From: Pseudomonadota bacterium
GTDB taxonomy: Bacteria; Pseudomonadota; Alphaproteobacteria; Rhizobiales; Phreatobacteraceae
DNA length: 64,000 nucleotides
Assembly: GCA_020161695.1 (NCBI GenBank)
Contig: JAIUOO010000007.1
Coordinates: forward strand, 112,478 to 176,477
Direction: 5' to 3'
In this document: in pieces, positions 47,879-55,474 of the stretch
How positions within the stretch are numbered: position 1 is the stretch's first letter
Layout of the letters: each line of letters opens with the position of its first letter
Made by a program: the position numbers and the translations under genes
Notes under the pieces: model-generated
What the model was told of the DNA's origin: nothing
Database searches by the model: none
The model's input: only the letters and a program-made list of their open reading frames with translations

Positions 47879-49102
47879 TCAGGAGCCCAGTCGCGCGACG
47901 GCGATCTGCTGGACAAAGCCCGCGTTCACGGGCGGGTGGGCAAGCAGAGCCTCCTCGATCGGTTCGGTGCCCCAGCCCGGGCGATCCGGAATCACGAGAT
48001 GACCGTCGACGAATTCAGGAACATGGGTGAACAGCTCATGATCCCACGCAACCCGATCGATATCGGTTTCCATGATCCGCAGATTGGGAACGGCCGCGCA
48101 GAAATGCGCATTCATCATCGTGCAGAGATGGCCATAGAAATTGTGGCAGGCCACGTTGGTTTCATAGGCTTCTGCCGCGGCAGCGATCTTCATGGACTGC
48201 CACACGCCGTTCCAGGGCGTATCGACGATGGCGACGTCGACGGACTGCGCACGGAAGTAGGGCAGGAACTGCTGCAGGCCGATCAGAGTCTCGCAGGATG
48301 CGATCGGATGAGCGCTCTTCGAGCGGATCAGCGCAAGCGCCTCGGGATCCAGCGTGTCGAGCTCGACCCAGAAAATGTCGAGATCGTTGATCTCGCGCAG
48401 GATCTCGATATAGCCCTCGGTCCGCGCGTTGAAGTTCAGATCGAGCAGGATGTCGATGTCCGGACCGGCCTCTTCGCGGATCACCTCCAGGTGGCGCCGC
48501 AGGTTCTTCCGCAGTCGGCGCTCGACATTCCGCCCACCCTCGAACGGCCTTCCGAAACCAGGCGCCCAGCCGGAGATCCGATCGTTTTCGTCGTAGTTGA
48601 AGATGTTCGTCTTGAGACCGGTGAAGCCCCGCTCACCGACTTCGCGAGAGATCTGGCGAACACCACTGATGTCGAAGATCGGCGGCGAAAAATGCTCGGT
48701 CCGCGCGCGGTACGAGACGAAATGAGACCAGTAGACCCGAACCCTGTCGCGGATCTTGCCACCAAGCAGCGCATAGCAGGGAACGCCGAGAGCCTTCGCC
48801 TTGATGTCAAGCAATGCGTTCTCGATTGCACCAAGCGCCTGCCCGACAACGCCGCCCGATCCCGGCCTGGTGACATTGCGGAGATCCTCGCGGATCAGCT
48901 CATGATGCATCGCGTCCTGGCCAATAAGACGGTGCTTGAGCTGATTGATCGCGGCCTCCACGCCCGGCGATCCGAAGTTCTGATCGAACTCGCTCCAACC
49001 GACGATCCCATCTTGCGTGGTGATCTTCAGGAAGAAGTAATTCCGCCAGGAATTGCTGCAGGAAAGGGTCTTGACCTCTTTGATGAGGGCCTTCGTCGTC
49101 AT
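47879..49102 (-). CDS. Mandelate racemase/muconate lactonizing enzyme family dehydratase
   Basis: This is a 407-residue enolase-superfamily enzyme. Expected Mg2+ ligands are Asp221 (ILLDLNFNA), Glu247 (WVELDT) and Glu271 (ASCETLIG). The general base His320 (VACHNFYG) pairs with Asp294 (AIVDTPWNG), and Glu345 (METDID) completes the site. The Lys-x-Lys motif on the opposite face is Lys164-Thr-Asn166, so the second lysine is replaced. His-dependent dehydration of a sugar acid is therefore more likely than racemisation. ATG 49102 is used although its ribosome site is weak. The operon context supports an aldonate or uronate-derived substrate. Confidence 0.88.
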   Translation of the reverse strand: MTTKALIKEVKTLSCSNSWRNYFFLKITTQDGIVGWSEFDQNFGSPGVEAAINQLKHRLIGQDAMHHELIREDLRNVTRPGSGGVVGQALGAIENALLDIKAKALGVPCYALLGGKIRDRVRVYWSHFVSYRARTEHFSPPIFDISGVRQISREVGERGFTGLKTNIFNYDENDRISGWAPGFGRPFEGGRNVERRLRKNLRRHLEVIREEAGPDIDILLDLNFNARTEGYIEILREINDLDIFWVELDTLDPEALALIRSKSAHPIASCETLIGLQQFLPYFRAQSVDVAIVDTPWNGVWQSMKIAAAAEAYETNVACHNFYGHLCTMMNAHFCAAVPNLRIMETDIDRVAWDHELFTHVPEFVDGHLVIPDRPGWGTEPIEEALLAHPPVNAGFVQQIAVARLGS

Positions 49103-49257
49103 GACATTCTCAATCTTGGTTTGAGACTGATGGGGCTGCAGCCGAGGCGAGCAGTAAGGTGACGGAACGCATGGCTCGCCCTGCCGGGGGCAGGAAAGCC
49201 AGAGCTGCAAGACTCGCCCGCGGGCTCCGCATGTCCACGGGCGAGGTCGTGCGGGGA

Positions 49258-50607
49258 CTACCGGAGTATCCGGCTGATGCGCCGCGCGGCTAGATCGAGC
49301 GCCGCCTTGGGAGTGACCTGCCCGGCAAGAGCCCGGGCAATTTCATCCGCAAGAATCTGCTGCGTCGCGTCGGAGCGGGGGCTCCTGATGCGCCACATCT
49401 TTCCATTCGCGGCAACATCGTAGGCCTGCTGAAGCGCGATGTAGACGGGCTTCATCCACTCCTCGCTTGGCTGGGTCAGCGTCGACTTGCGAGCCGGGAA
49501 CGAGCCTGCCAGCGCGGCATTGACGGCCTCGCCCTTTTTCGAAGTCAGCCACTCCACGAAAGCCCAGGACGCCTTCATCTTCCGCGTCTTGGCGCTGATG
49601 CCGGCTGTCCAGATGCCGCGATGCGTGCCCGGTCCCGCCGTGCCGACCGGCATCACCTGCATCCCCAGTTCCTTCAGGGTCAGGGTGGATGCCCGCGTAT
49701 CGATACCGGAAGCCTTGTAGACGCTACCCCACATGAACATGGTGGCAACGGCGCCCTGGCGGAACGTCTGAAGCGATTCCTGGAGCCCATGCCCGAGGGA
49801 ACCGGGCGGAGCGTAGTCCAGCAGCTTCCGGTGCATTTCGAGCGCGGCCACACCGATCTCGTTGTTGAAGATGGGGCTACCCTTGTCGTCCAGCAGCGCG
49901 CCGCCGTTGGAGTTCATGATGGCCTGCCAAATCGTCGGCGTGAGCTGATCGCGAACGAAGAATGTATCGACTGCCCACGCATCGATGGTGCCGTCGCCAT
50001 TCATGTCCTGAACCAGCTTGGGAGCCTGTTCGAAATACTGCTTCCAGGTGAGCCCCGGCGTCGGCTCGGGAAGTCCCGCCTTCTGATAGTGGGCCCGATT
50101 GTAGAACATCATCAACATGTTCGAGCGGACCGGGATGCTGTACTGCTTGCCGCTCCACTCGCCCGATGCAAGCGGCGCCGGATTGAAGTCGGCCCAGTCG
50201 TAGTCCGCCGACGTGATCGGCGCGACCTTCGGGCCCTTCAGGTCGACCAGTGCACCCAGCTGCGCCAGCTGCGGCGTCCAGGGGTCGTCGATGACCAGAA
50301 CGTCGTACTCGGGGTTCGTGCTGGTCGCCTCGAGCATCAGCTTCGCGAGGTGCTCGTTGTAGGGCACGCCGTCGATGGTGACGCGAATGTTCGGGTAGAC
50401 CTTGTTGAACTCGGGCACGAGCACGGTCTGCCATGTGTGCGAGAACGCACTGTTGGCGATGACGCGGAGCTCGACAGGCGCCCCGCTCGCCCCCAGCCCA
50501 CTGTCCGCCTGTGCCCCGTCCACGCCCAGCGCCATCGCCGTCAAGGCGGTGGCCGCTCCGCCCAGCACCTTACGCCGGGACGGGCCAACCCCATTCTTGC
50601 AATTCAT
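49258..50607 (-). CDS. Sugar ABC solute-binding protein, family 1
   Basis: This is a 449-residue periplasmic receptor. A twin-arginine signal (PSRRKVLGGAATALTAM) is followed by a family-1 fold: LVPEFNKVYPNIRVTIDGVPY, VIDDPWTPQLAQLGALVDL and SFPARKSTL. GGAGGAA eight bases before ATG 50607 supports the start. It is the first gene of the eight-gene operon reaching 42119. The ligand is unknown, but the enzymes encoded with it suggest a sugar or sugar acid. Confidence 0.9.
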   Translation of the reverse strand: MNCKNGVGPSRRKVLGGAATALTAMALGVDGAQADSGLGASGAPVELRVIANSAFSHTWQTVLVPEFNKVYPNIRVTIDGVPYNEHLAKLMLEATSTNPEYDVLVIDDPWTPQLAQLGALVDLKGPKVAPITSADYDWADFNPAPLASGEWSGKQYSIPVRSNMLMMFYNRAHYQKAGLPEPTPGLTWKQYFEQAPKLVQDMNGDGTIDAWAVDTFFVRDQLTPTIWQAIMNSNGGALLDDKGSPIFNNEIGVAALEMHRKLLDYAPPGSLGHGLQESLQTFRQGAVATMFMWGSVYKASGIDTRASTLTLKELGMQVMPVGTAGPGTHRGIWTAGISAKTRKMKASWAFVEWLTSKKGEAVNAALAGSFPARKSTLTQPSEEWMKPVYIALQQAYDVAANGKMWRIRSPRSDATQQILADEIARALAGQVTPKAALDLAARRISRILR

Positions 50608-50991
50608 CTCCACGCTTCCTCCATGCGATGACTTAACGACCGTCATTTTCCTGTATCTGATTTTATATATAATATGTTGTCAAGAAACCCACCGGCGCAG
50701 GAGACCCGTCCTATCGACAGGGCTGATCGCCGAGCCCGGACTGGCAAATGTGTGATGGCGCCACTGCCACGCGATCAGAGGACCGCCAGGCACCCAAAAC
50801 GGCTGAGCAAAGTGGTGTGTGAGCAGGGCGCCTTGCCCGGGTCGTCGTTGTCGCCTTCGCCGTCGTCTTGCCCGGCGCCAGCGGTCACGATCAAAGCCAC
50901 CTAGCCAATCATCCCGACCTCAAGCCGGTCCGAGCCGTCCGGCGCTTCATCATGCCGGACCGCACTCCCTCGCGTTCAGACGGGGCTCATC
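50608..50991. other. Promoter region of the sugar operon and adjoining spacer
   Basis: About 35-75 bases upstream of the receptor start lies an unusually AT-rich stretch (50651-50683) with ATATATAATAT (50665-50675) and TTGACA (50678-50683) on the minus strand, the only such stretch for kilobases. It probably holds the operon promoter and the GntR operator, though no well-spaced -10 box could be fixed. The rest, to 50991, shows nothing recognisable. Confidence 0.5.
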
Positions 50992-51393
50992 ATGACCATC
51001 GTCGGTGACGGCTTCTCCAACTACAGCGTCATGCTCGCCCGCCGTACCGCACTTGCGGCCGCGCTTCGACCCGGCAACAAGATCGCACCGTTCACGCCCC
51101 TTGCCGCAACCGGCGTCGCTACGGTCAATGTCGAGTTCGATGATGCCTGCGAAAGCGGTCAGATCCAGGCGATCATCGCCGACTTTCGTCTCCGGGCCCT
51201 TCGTCACCACGCCGAGCGCATCTTCGGCGTCACCATCGCGAACGGCGCCAGCCCGGTGCGGCTCATCGGCGAGCAGCACTGCCTGGTGGATCTTTGCTTC
51301 ATCCCCTCGTTCGCCGATTGGGTCCGCGGGATTAGGCCGGAGCCGTGGGCGGGACGAATTGGGATTGGCGGTTGGCGACGAAGCCGATGCTGA
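50992..51393 (+). CDS. Hypothetical protein
   Basis: This 133-codon frame has a strong G/C preference at third positions up to about 51330 (for example the stretch coding ACESGQIQAIIADFRLRAL), suggesting real or recently lost coding. The last 20 or so residues look unlike the rest. The start has only a weak GGGG upstream. I do not recognise the protein, and it could be a truncated fragment. It is divergent from the sugar operon and convergent with the paralogous repeat-protein genes. Confidence 0.35.
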   Translation: MTIVGDGFSNYSVMLARRTALAAALRPGNKIAPFTPLAATGVATVNVEFDDACESGQIQAIIADFRLRALRHHAERIFGVTIANGASPVRLIGEQHCLVDLCFIPSFADWVRGIRPEPWAGRIGIGGWRRSRC

Positions 51394-51577
51394 GTTCGCG
51401 CCGCCATTGCGGACATTTGTCTCAGCGCCATATCCGGACATTCTCCATGAACAAGGGGCGGAAGTCCCAACGTGGCGTCAATTCAGCGGCGCGGTATGAG
51501 CCGATCAAGAGGTCGGCTTCTCGCGACCTGGACCGAACCGCGAACCGGTCGAGGCTCGGACCCATGATCTTCACAAC

Positions 51578-51928
51578 TCACCGGATTTTGCCGATGAGAC
51601 CTCCGCCGCGGTCAGAAATCAGCCCCCCACGATTGTTGCTGATCAGACCACCGCCCTGGTCGGAAATAAACCGATTGCCGGTCGTTGGCTGAACGATGCG
51701 GGGAGGCGGCTGGGGCTGCGCAATCCGCGGTTGGACCACCGGCGCGCTCACTCGCGGCGCCTGATAGCCGGGAGCGCCGGGCATCCTGCGGGGATTGTTG
51801 TCCCACGGAGCGCATCCCGAGACAAAGACGTTTACGTACCCACCGCATCCTGCGGCATGGGCCGGAGCGATGGTGAGGGCGCCACCTGCAACCAATGCCG
51901 TGGCTACAAGACCGAGCATCGTCTTCAT
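51578..51928 (-). CDS. Exported two-Cys core/octapeptide-repeat protein, copy 1
   Basis: This is a 116-residue member of a four-copy family in this window. A signal peptide (residues 1-25, cleavage after AHA) is followed by the near-invariant core GCGGYVNVFVSGCAPWDNN with Cys28 and Cys39, then PRRMPGAPGY. A Pro/Gln/Val linker (about 55-86) leads to tandem octapeptides FISDQGGG, LISNNRGG, LISDRGGG and a final LIGKIR. GGAG seven bases before ATG 51928 fixes the start. It is last in the run copy 3, copy 2, outer-membrane protein, small exported protein, copy 1. It is closest to copy 3, sharing linker and first repeats. The cysteines probably form a disulfide in the periplasm or outside. Function unknown; a surface fibre, matrix or signal role is speculation. 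Confidence 0.8.
   Translation of the reverse strand: MKTMLGLVATALVAGGALTIAPAHAAGCGGYVNVFVSGCAPWDNNPRRMPGAPGYQAPRVSAPVVQPRIAQPQPPPRIVQPTTGNRFISDQGGGLISNNRGGLISDRGGGLIGKIR
51581..51670 (-). repeat. Octapeptide-coding tandem repeat in copy 1
   Basis: Three full 24-base units and one partial unit encode FISDQGGG, LISNNRGG, LISDRGGG and LIGKIR. The units differ at synonymous positions, so the repeat is kept at protein level. Confidence 0.8.
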
Positions 51929-52010
51929 CGTCGGCTCCATTTCGACCGAGAGCAGCATATTCGCCGGAGCGCCTGGGACAGGCGCTGCACCATCAGCCGT
52001 TCCGCAGCCT

Positions 52011-52277
52011 TCAGGGATGCACGACGTCGATCTCGTAGAAGGCGCGAAGGTTGCGAAGCGTCGGATCGCGTGTCGCGTTGTCCTGGCTCGGCAGCACCGG
52101 CAGGATGAAGTACGAGAGACGGGACGCGCCCCTGACATTGGCGATGGTCCGGGCTGTGGCCGCGAGGGCGGAGTTCACGCAAGTGCCCTGCAAGGTCCGG
52201 CCCTCCGGGCAGGCAACCTGCGCAGCCGCGGGAGCGATTGTCAGGACCAGGCCGATTGCGGCAATGACGTTACGCAT
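52011..52277 (-). CDS. Small exported two-cysteine protein
   Basis: This is an 88-residue protein with a clear signal peptide (MRNVIAAIGLVLTIAPAAAQ). The mature part starts VACPEGRTLQGTCVNSA, where two cysteines nine residues apart probably form a disulfide, and ends with a hydrophobic and acidic tail (RLSYFILPVLPSQDN, FYEIDVVHP). GAGGT precedes ATG 52277, eight bases after the outer-membrane protein gene, so the two are co-transcribed. The family was not recognised. Position within the run of paralogous repeat-protein genes suggests a shared function at the cell surface. Confidence 0.7.
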   Translation of the reverse strand: MRNVIAAIGLVLTIAPAAAQVACPEGRTLQGTCVNSALAATARTIANVRGASRLSYFILPVLPSQDNATRDPTLRNLRAFYEIDVVHP

Positions 52278-52285
52278 TGGGGACC

Positions 52286-53554
52286 TCAGAAGGTGATGTT
52301 GCCGCCGAGGGACAGCGTCCATCCGGTGAAGGAGAGCGCGGGGATGGCCGTCCCTGGAATCACGCCGCCGAAATCGATGTCGGGCCGGCTCGCCTGACTC
52401 ACCCAGAAGTGCTCGACCCGTGCGGTAATGGCGGAGTTCGGCGCCACCTGGTAGCGCGCGGAGCCGCCGAGTCCCCATTTCGTTTTCGCCGGGATGAACT
52501 GAAAGGCCGTCGGGATGTAGGCGTTGGAGTCCCGGTGGAACCAGCTGCCGTAGACGCCGAGAGTCCAGTCCTGTGTCACGCGCCAGGCGTGGTCGAGGCG
52601 GAGGCGGATCGCATTGCTGTTGGAGTTGAAGGCCTCGCGCTGGAACTGGTTCACGGCGAGTATGAAATTCGCGTTCGACCGCGTGTGGTTGTAGGCCGCA
52701 GTGAACGTCGTCTGATGTTCAGGGGTCCAGGTATAGGCGGCCGTGCCGGTCAGGGCGAACGAGTCGCCCTGGATGACGGCGAGACCGCCGTCGATCCGCG
52801 TAGCGCTCGTATAGGTGTATGTCGCCGCAGCCCGTAGCAGCAGAGCGCCCATGATATGCGCGAGCTGCACGGTTCCCGACGTCGATGCGCCGGGCTGAAT
52901 GCGCGTGTCAGGCCCGCCAAAGATGTCGGTGGGATCACGCGTGTAGGGGCCGCGATGCGTGTGGCTGACACTGACCGTCGCCAACGAGTTCTGGCCGATC
53001 GGAATGTTGGCGCCGAGCGTGCCGCCGACATTGAAGCCTTCGCCAAACGTCGGCACTTCCACCAGATCCGGGTCCATGCGGGCGAAGGCCGACGTTCCGT
53101 TCAGATAGGCGCGTCCCGTTGGGAGATTGGCGTTCAAGGTGAAGAAGGGCTGGACGCCCGGCGTGCCCATCCACGTGACGGTTCCTGAAACGACTGTGTC
53201 TGTCAGCGTCTGAATGCTGCCAGCGAGGCCGCCGCCCGCGTTCTGGCGGGAATCGACGAAGCCAGTCCGCGCGAGCAGTTCGAGCTTGAGGTCAGGAGCG
53301 ACGAGGCCCGTCGCAGCGAGAGCCATAGGCATGTGGAACTGCGAGCCCCGGGCTGGCGCGCCGGGGGCATAGCTGTTGGGAAAGCCTCTGGGTCCAGACC
53401 AGGCCGTGTAGCGGGCCTCGGTGTCAAACGTCAGCGTCCATCCCGAAGATACCTGCACGACCGAACCGACCGGCGGCGCGGAGACATCCGCCCCGACAGC
53501 CGGGCTCGCGATAGCGGCAAGGCCCATGACCGCGATGTAGCGCTTCAAACCCAT
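52286..53554 (-). CDS. Predicted outer-membrane beta-barrel protein
   Basis: This is a 422-residue protein with a signal peptide (cleavage after AVGA). The mature part is rich in alternating amphipathic strands ending in aromatic residues (WTLTFDTEARYTAW, FTLTGTAAYTWTPEHQTTFTAAY-like, SARYQVAPNSAITARVEHFWVS). It ends GWTLSLGGNITF with the C-terminal Phe needed for outer-membrane insertion. It resembles alphaproteobacterial porin or transporter-like barrels, but no named family is certain. GGGGAAG precedes ATG 53554. It lies between copy 2 and the small two-cysteine protein in the same run of genes, so it may export, anchor or be decorated by the repeat proteins; this is inference. Confidence 0.75.
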   Translation of the reverse strand: MGLKRYIAVMGLAAIASPAVGADVSAPPVGSVVQVSSGWTLTFDTEARYTAWSGPRGFPNSYAPGAPARGSQFHMPMALAATGLVAPDLKLELLARTGFVDSRQNAGGGLAGSIQTLTDTVVSGTVTWMGTPGVQPFFTLNANLPTGRAYLNGTSAFARMDPDLVEVPTFGEGFNVGGTLGANIPIGQNSLATVSVSHTHRGPYTRDPTDIFGGPDTRIQPGASTSGTVQLAHIMGALLLRAAATYTYTSATRIDGGLAVIQGDSFALTGTAAYTWTPEHQTTFTAAYNHTRSNANFILAVNQFQREAFNSNSNAIRLRLDHAWRVTQDWTLGVYGSWFHRDSNAYIPTAFQFIPAKTKWGLGGSARYQVAPNSAITARVEHFWVSQASRPDIDFGGVIPGTAIPALSFTGWTLSLGGNITF

Positions 53555-53663
53555 GACTTCCCCACGACTGCGTTCAGGCACTGCACCGGCCGTTCCGGCC
53601 GTTCTCGGTCAGTCTGCGCGCCGGACCTTGCCCCGGAAGAGGTCGACTCCCGGGGCACGTGTC

Positions 53664-54038
53664 TTAGCGACGGCGCATTGTGCTGCCGTCATTGCCGATG
53701 AGACTGGCGCCGTCGTTGCCGACCAGACCCGCGCGGCTGTTCCTCAGGACGGCACCGTTGTCACTGATCAGCCCGCCGCGATTGTTGCTGATCAACGAAT
53801 TCCTGACCGGCGGCTGGACCACGATCGGCCTCGGCTGGGAGATGACAGTCGGGCGGCGCGACTGCGGCGCGACATAGCCGGGAGTGCCCGGCATGCGCCG
53901 GGGATTGTTGTCCCAGGGCGCGCAGCCGGACACGAAGACGTTCACGTAGCCGCCGCAGCCCGCGGCCTGAGCATCCTGCACGGGCAACAGGGCGCACCCA
54001 GTCAGGAGCGCGGCGGTGAAGATAGGCAATCCTCTCAT
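53664..54038 (-). CDS. Exported two-Cys core/octapeptide-repeat protein, copy 2
   Basis: This is the 124-residue second member of the family. Its N-terminus contains LLTGC, a possible lipobox at Cys15, so this copy may be a lipoprotein; otherwise cleavage follows AQA. The core GCGGYVNVFVSGCAPWDNN again places cysteines at 28 and 39. The linker differs from copies 1 and 3 (RRPTVISQPRPIVVQPP). The repeats are LISNNRGG, LISDNGAV, LRNSRAG, LVGNDGAS and LIGNDGST, ending in MRRR. AGGAGGT before ATG 54038 is a very strong ribosome site. It starts 11 bases after the stop of copy 3, so both are made from one transcript. Function unknown. Confidence 0.8.
   Translation of the reverse strand: MRGLPIFTAALLTGCALLPVQDAQAAGCGGYVNVFVSGCAPWDNNPRRMPGTPGYVAPQSRRPTVISQPRPIVVQPPVRNSLISNNRGGLISDNGAVLRNSRAGLVGNDGASLIGNDGSTMRRR
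53679..53795 (-). repeat. Octapeptide-coding tandem repeat in copy 2
   Basis: Five units encode LISNNRGG, LISDNGAV, LRNSRAG (seven residues), LVGNDGAS and LIGNDGST. This is the longest array of the four paralogues. Confidence 0.75.
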
Positions 54039-54049
54039 CGCGAGACCTC

Positions 54050-54415
54050 CTACCGACGTACGCCGATGCCGTTATCGGAGATCAAACCCCCGCGGCTGTT
54101 GCTGATCAGGCCGGTGCGGTTGTTGCTGATCAGGCCGCCGCCCTGGTCGGATATGAATCTGTTGCCGGTGGTCGGCTGAACGATGCGCGGCGCTGGCTGG
54201 GGCTGCACAATCCGGGGCCGGACCACCGGGGCACTCAGCCGGGGCGCCTGATAACCAGGGGTGCCGGGCATCCTGCGGGGGTTGTTGTCCCAGGGCGCGC
54301 AGCCGGAAACGAACACGTTTACATAGCCGCCGCATCCTGCAGCCGATGCCGATTGAGGCATCAGGAAGGTCAGCGCGACTGCCGACAAAATGAACGACAC
54401 CCTGGTTGTTGTCAT
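54050..54415 (-). CDS. Exported two-Cys core/octapeptide-repeat protein, copy 3
   Basis: This 121-residue member is encoded first in the run. Signal peptide residues 1-25 (cleavage after ASA) share no sequence with the other copies, yet the core GCGGYVNVFVSGCAPWDNN begins at exactly the same residue, with cysteines at 28 and 39. The linker and first repeats are close to copy 1 (PTTGNRFISDQGGG, LISNNRTG, LISNSRGG, LISDNGIG, then VRR). GGGGAG before ATG 54415 supports the start; a non-ATG codon four codons upstream is less likely. A promoter with an embedded palindrome lies about 170 bases upstream, the same palindrome as in front of copy 4. Function unknown. Confidence 0.8.
   Translation of the reverse strand: MTTTRVSFILSAVALTFLMPQSASAAGCGGYVNVFVSGCAPWDNNPRRMPGTPGYQAPRLSAPVVRPRIVQPQPAPRIVQPTTGNRFISDQGGGLISNNRTGLISNSRGGLISDNGIGVRR
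54062..54157 (-). repeat. Octapeptide-coding tandem repeat in copy 3
   Basis: Four 24-base units encode FISDQGGG, LISNNRTG, LISNSRGG and LISDNGIG, the most regular array of the family. Confidence 0.8.
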
Positions 54416-55021
54416 GTTGCTCCCCAATGACTGTGGCCAGCCCTCAACGATCGACCGGACTTCAGTGGCTCATTCGCTTCCTTAGGAAACGAGCCGTGAC
54501 GTCGCATGCCGACGATTGGTGTTGATCGCCGCTAGCTGCGTTCGCTCGAATTCGGCTCCTGCCCAGATCGGGCTGGAGCAGCATATTGATAGCTCACTGA
54601 GCTATGTCATGCAAGCGCATCTGCGAGTTGCCGGAATGGGCTGCCCGACGGCCGTCGCGCCGCAATCTTCGTTGGCCGAGCCGGGCATGCCGTCATACGG
54701 AGACGGGAGCCGCCGTGCGGCCCGCGCGGCATCTGTCTGGGCTTTGCGCGCGTTTCCATTCGGTCGGCTCACTCTCTTACCCGGCGTCGGCGCGGAGCAT
54801 AGAATCGGGGTGCGGTTTCCATCGCGGCGCCGCAAAACGAACCGCGGCGCAGCGCGACCCGCTCTGCGACTTGCGCGGACCAGGCCAACGTGGGATGTCG
54901 GGTTGGAACTGCATCCTGTTACCCTGAACAGGCCCTGAGCGGCGCTCGTTCTTTGCCGGGGAACATTTGATGCTGCGATCCGGCGTCACATAGTGCTGCA
55001 GGTCGAACGTCAGGCCAGTCG
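54416..55021. other. Long leader and divergent regulatory region
   Basis: No gene is recognised in these 606 bases between copy 3 and the divergent MarR-family gene; open frames here have weak ribosome sites and poor codon bias. It holds the predicted promoter and palindrome at 54586-54614, implying a leader of about 160 bases for the copy 3 transcript. No convincing hairpin or small RNA gene was identified. Confidence 0.5.
54586..54614 (-). promoter_or_regulatory. Predicted promoter with TAGCTCASTGAGCTA operator, copy 3 operon
   Basis: On the minus strand TTGCAT (54609-54614) and TATCAA (54586-54591) are spaced by 17 bp. The perfect odd palindrome TAGCTCACTGAGCTA (54590-54604), extended by one A/T pair to 17 bp, fills the spacer and touches the -10 box. 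A protein bound there would block RNA polymerase. The same 15-bp palindrome, differing only at the central base, overlaps the promoter of the copy 4 operon at 59747-59761. Confidence 0.7.
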
Positions 55022-55474
55022 ATGACGACAAAGACCATTCAGACTGCCGTGCTGGCCCGGCTCGTGGAGCAAACGAGCCGCGCGATCCATTCCCGAGGCC
55101 ACAGCCACGGACTGTTCCCAGCGCAGTGGACCGCCCTTCGTTACTTCGCTGGCGCTGACCCCTCGCTTTGCAGCTCCAGTGCCCTGGCGGCCTACCAGGG
55201 CATGGCGTTCGGGCCGGTGTCGCGCACGGTCCGAACCCTGATCGCCAAGGGACTGGTGCGAAAGGTTGGCGTTGCCACGCCTGGCCGCTTTGAGCTTGTC
55301 GCGCTTACCCAGACCGGGCGAGCCCTGCTCGCCAGCGATCCGATGACAGAGGTTGTCGAGGCGATTGAAGGGCTGTCGGCGCCGGACAGGCACTCGCTCG
55401 CCGTGGCGCTCGAGGCGATCGTGTTCCGGCTTCAGGATGCCGACGGCGATGATGGCCTCACACCCGAGGCGTGA
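55022..55474 (+). CDS. MarR-family winged-helix regulator
   Basis: This is a 150-residue cytoplasmic repressor-like protein. Dimerisation helices (IQTAVLARLVEQTSRAIHS) flank a winged helix (LFPAQWTALRYFAGADPSLCSSSALAAYQ, then VSRTVRTLIAKGLVRKV and wing FELVALTQTGRALL). A single Cys near residue 50 could be redox-active. It lies between the two operons of paralogous exported proteins and is divergent from the copy 3 operon, so it is the best candidate to bind their shared 15-bp palindrome. No copy of the palindrome was seen at its own start. Its end overlaps the convergent receiver gene by 17 bases. Confidence 0.85.
   Translation: MTTKTIQTAVLARLVEQTSRAIHSRGHSHGLFPAQWTALRYFAGADPSLCSSSALAAYQGMAFGPVSRTVRTLIAKGLVRKVGVATPGRFELVALTQTGRALLASDPMTEVVEAIEGLSAPDRHSLAVALEAIVFRLQDADGDDGLTPEA

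Noticed and set aside
50651..50683. A complete sigma-70 promoter for the sugar operon
   Set aside because: TTGACA is clear but no acceptable -10 box lies at 16-18 bp, so only an AT-rich regulatory region is reported.
51581..54157. The repeated sequences could be read as a CRISPR-like or intergenic repeat array
   Set aside because: Repeats are in frame, 24 bases long, within well-started genes and vary at synonymous sites, so they are protein repeats.
54516..54938. A 140-codon plus-strand frame across the palindrome upstream of copy 3
   Set aside because: Poor codon bias, no ribosome site, and it crosses the predicted promoter and operator.
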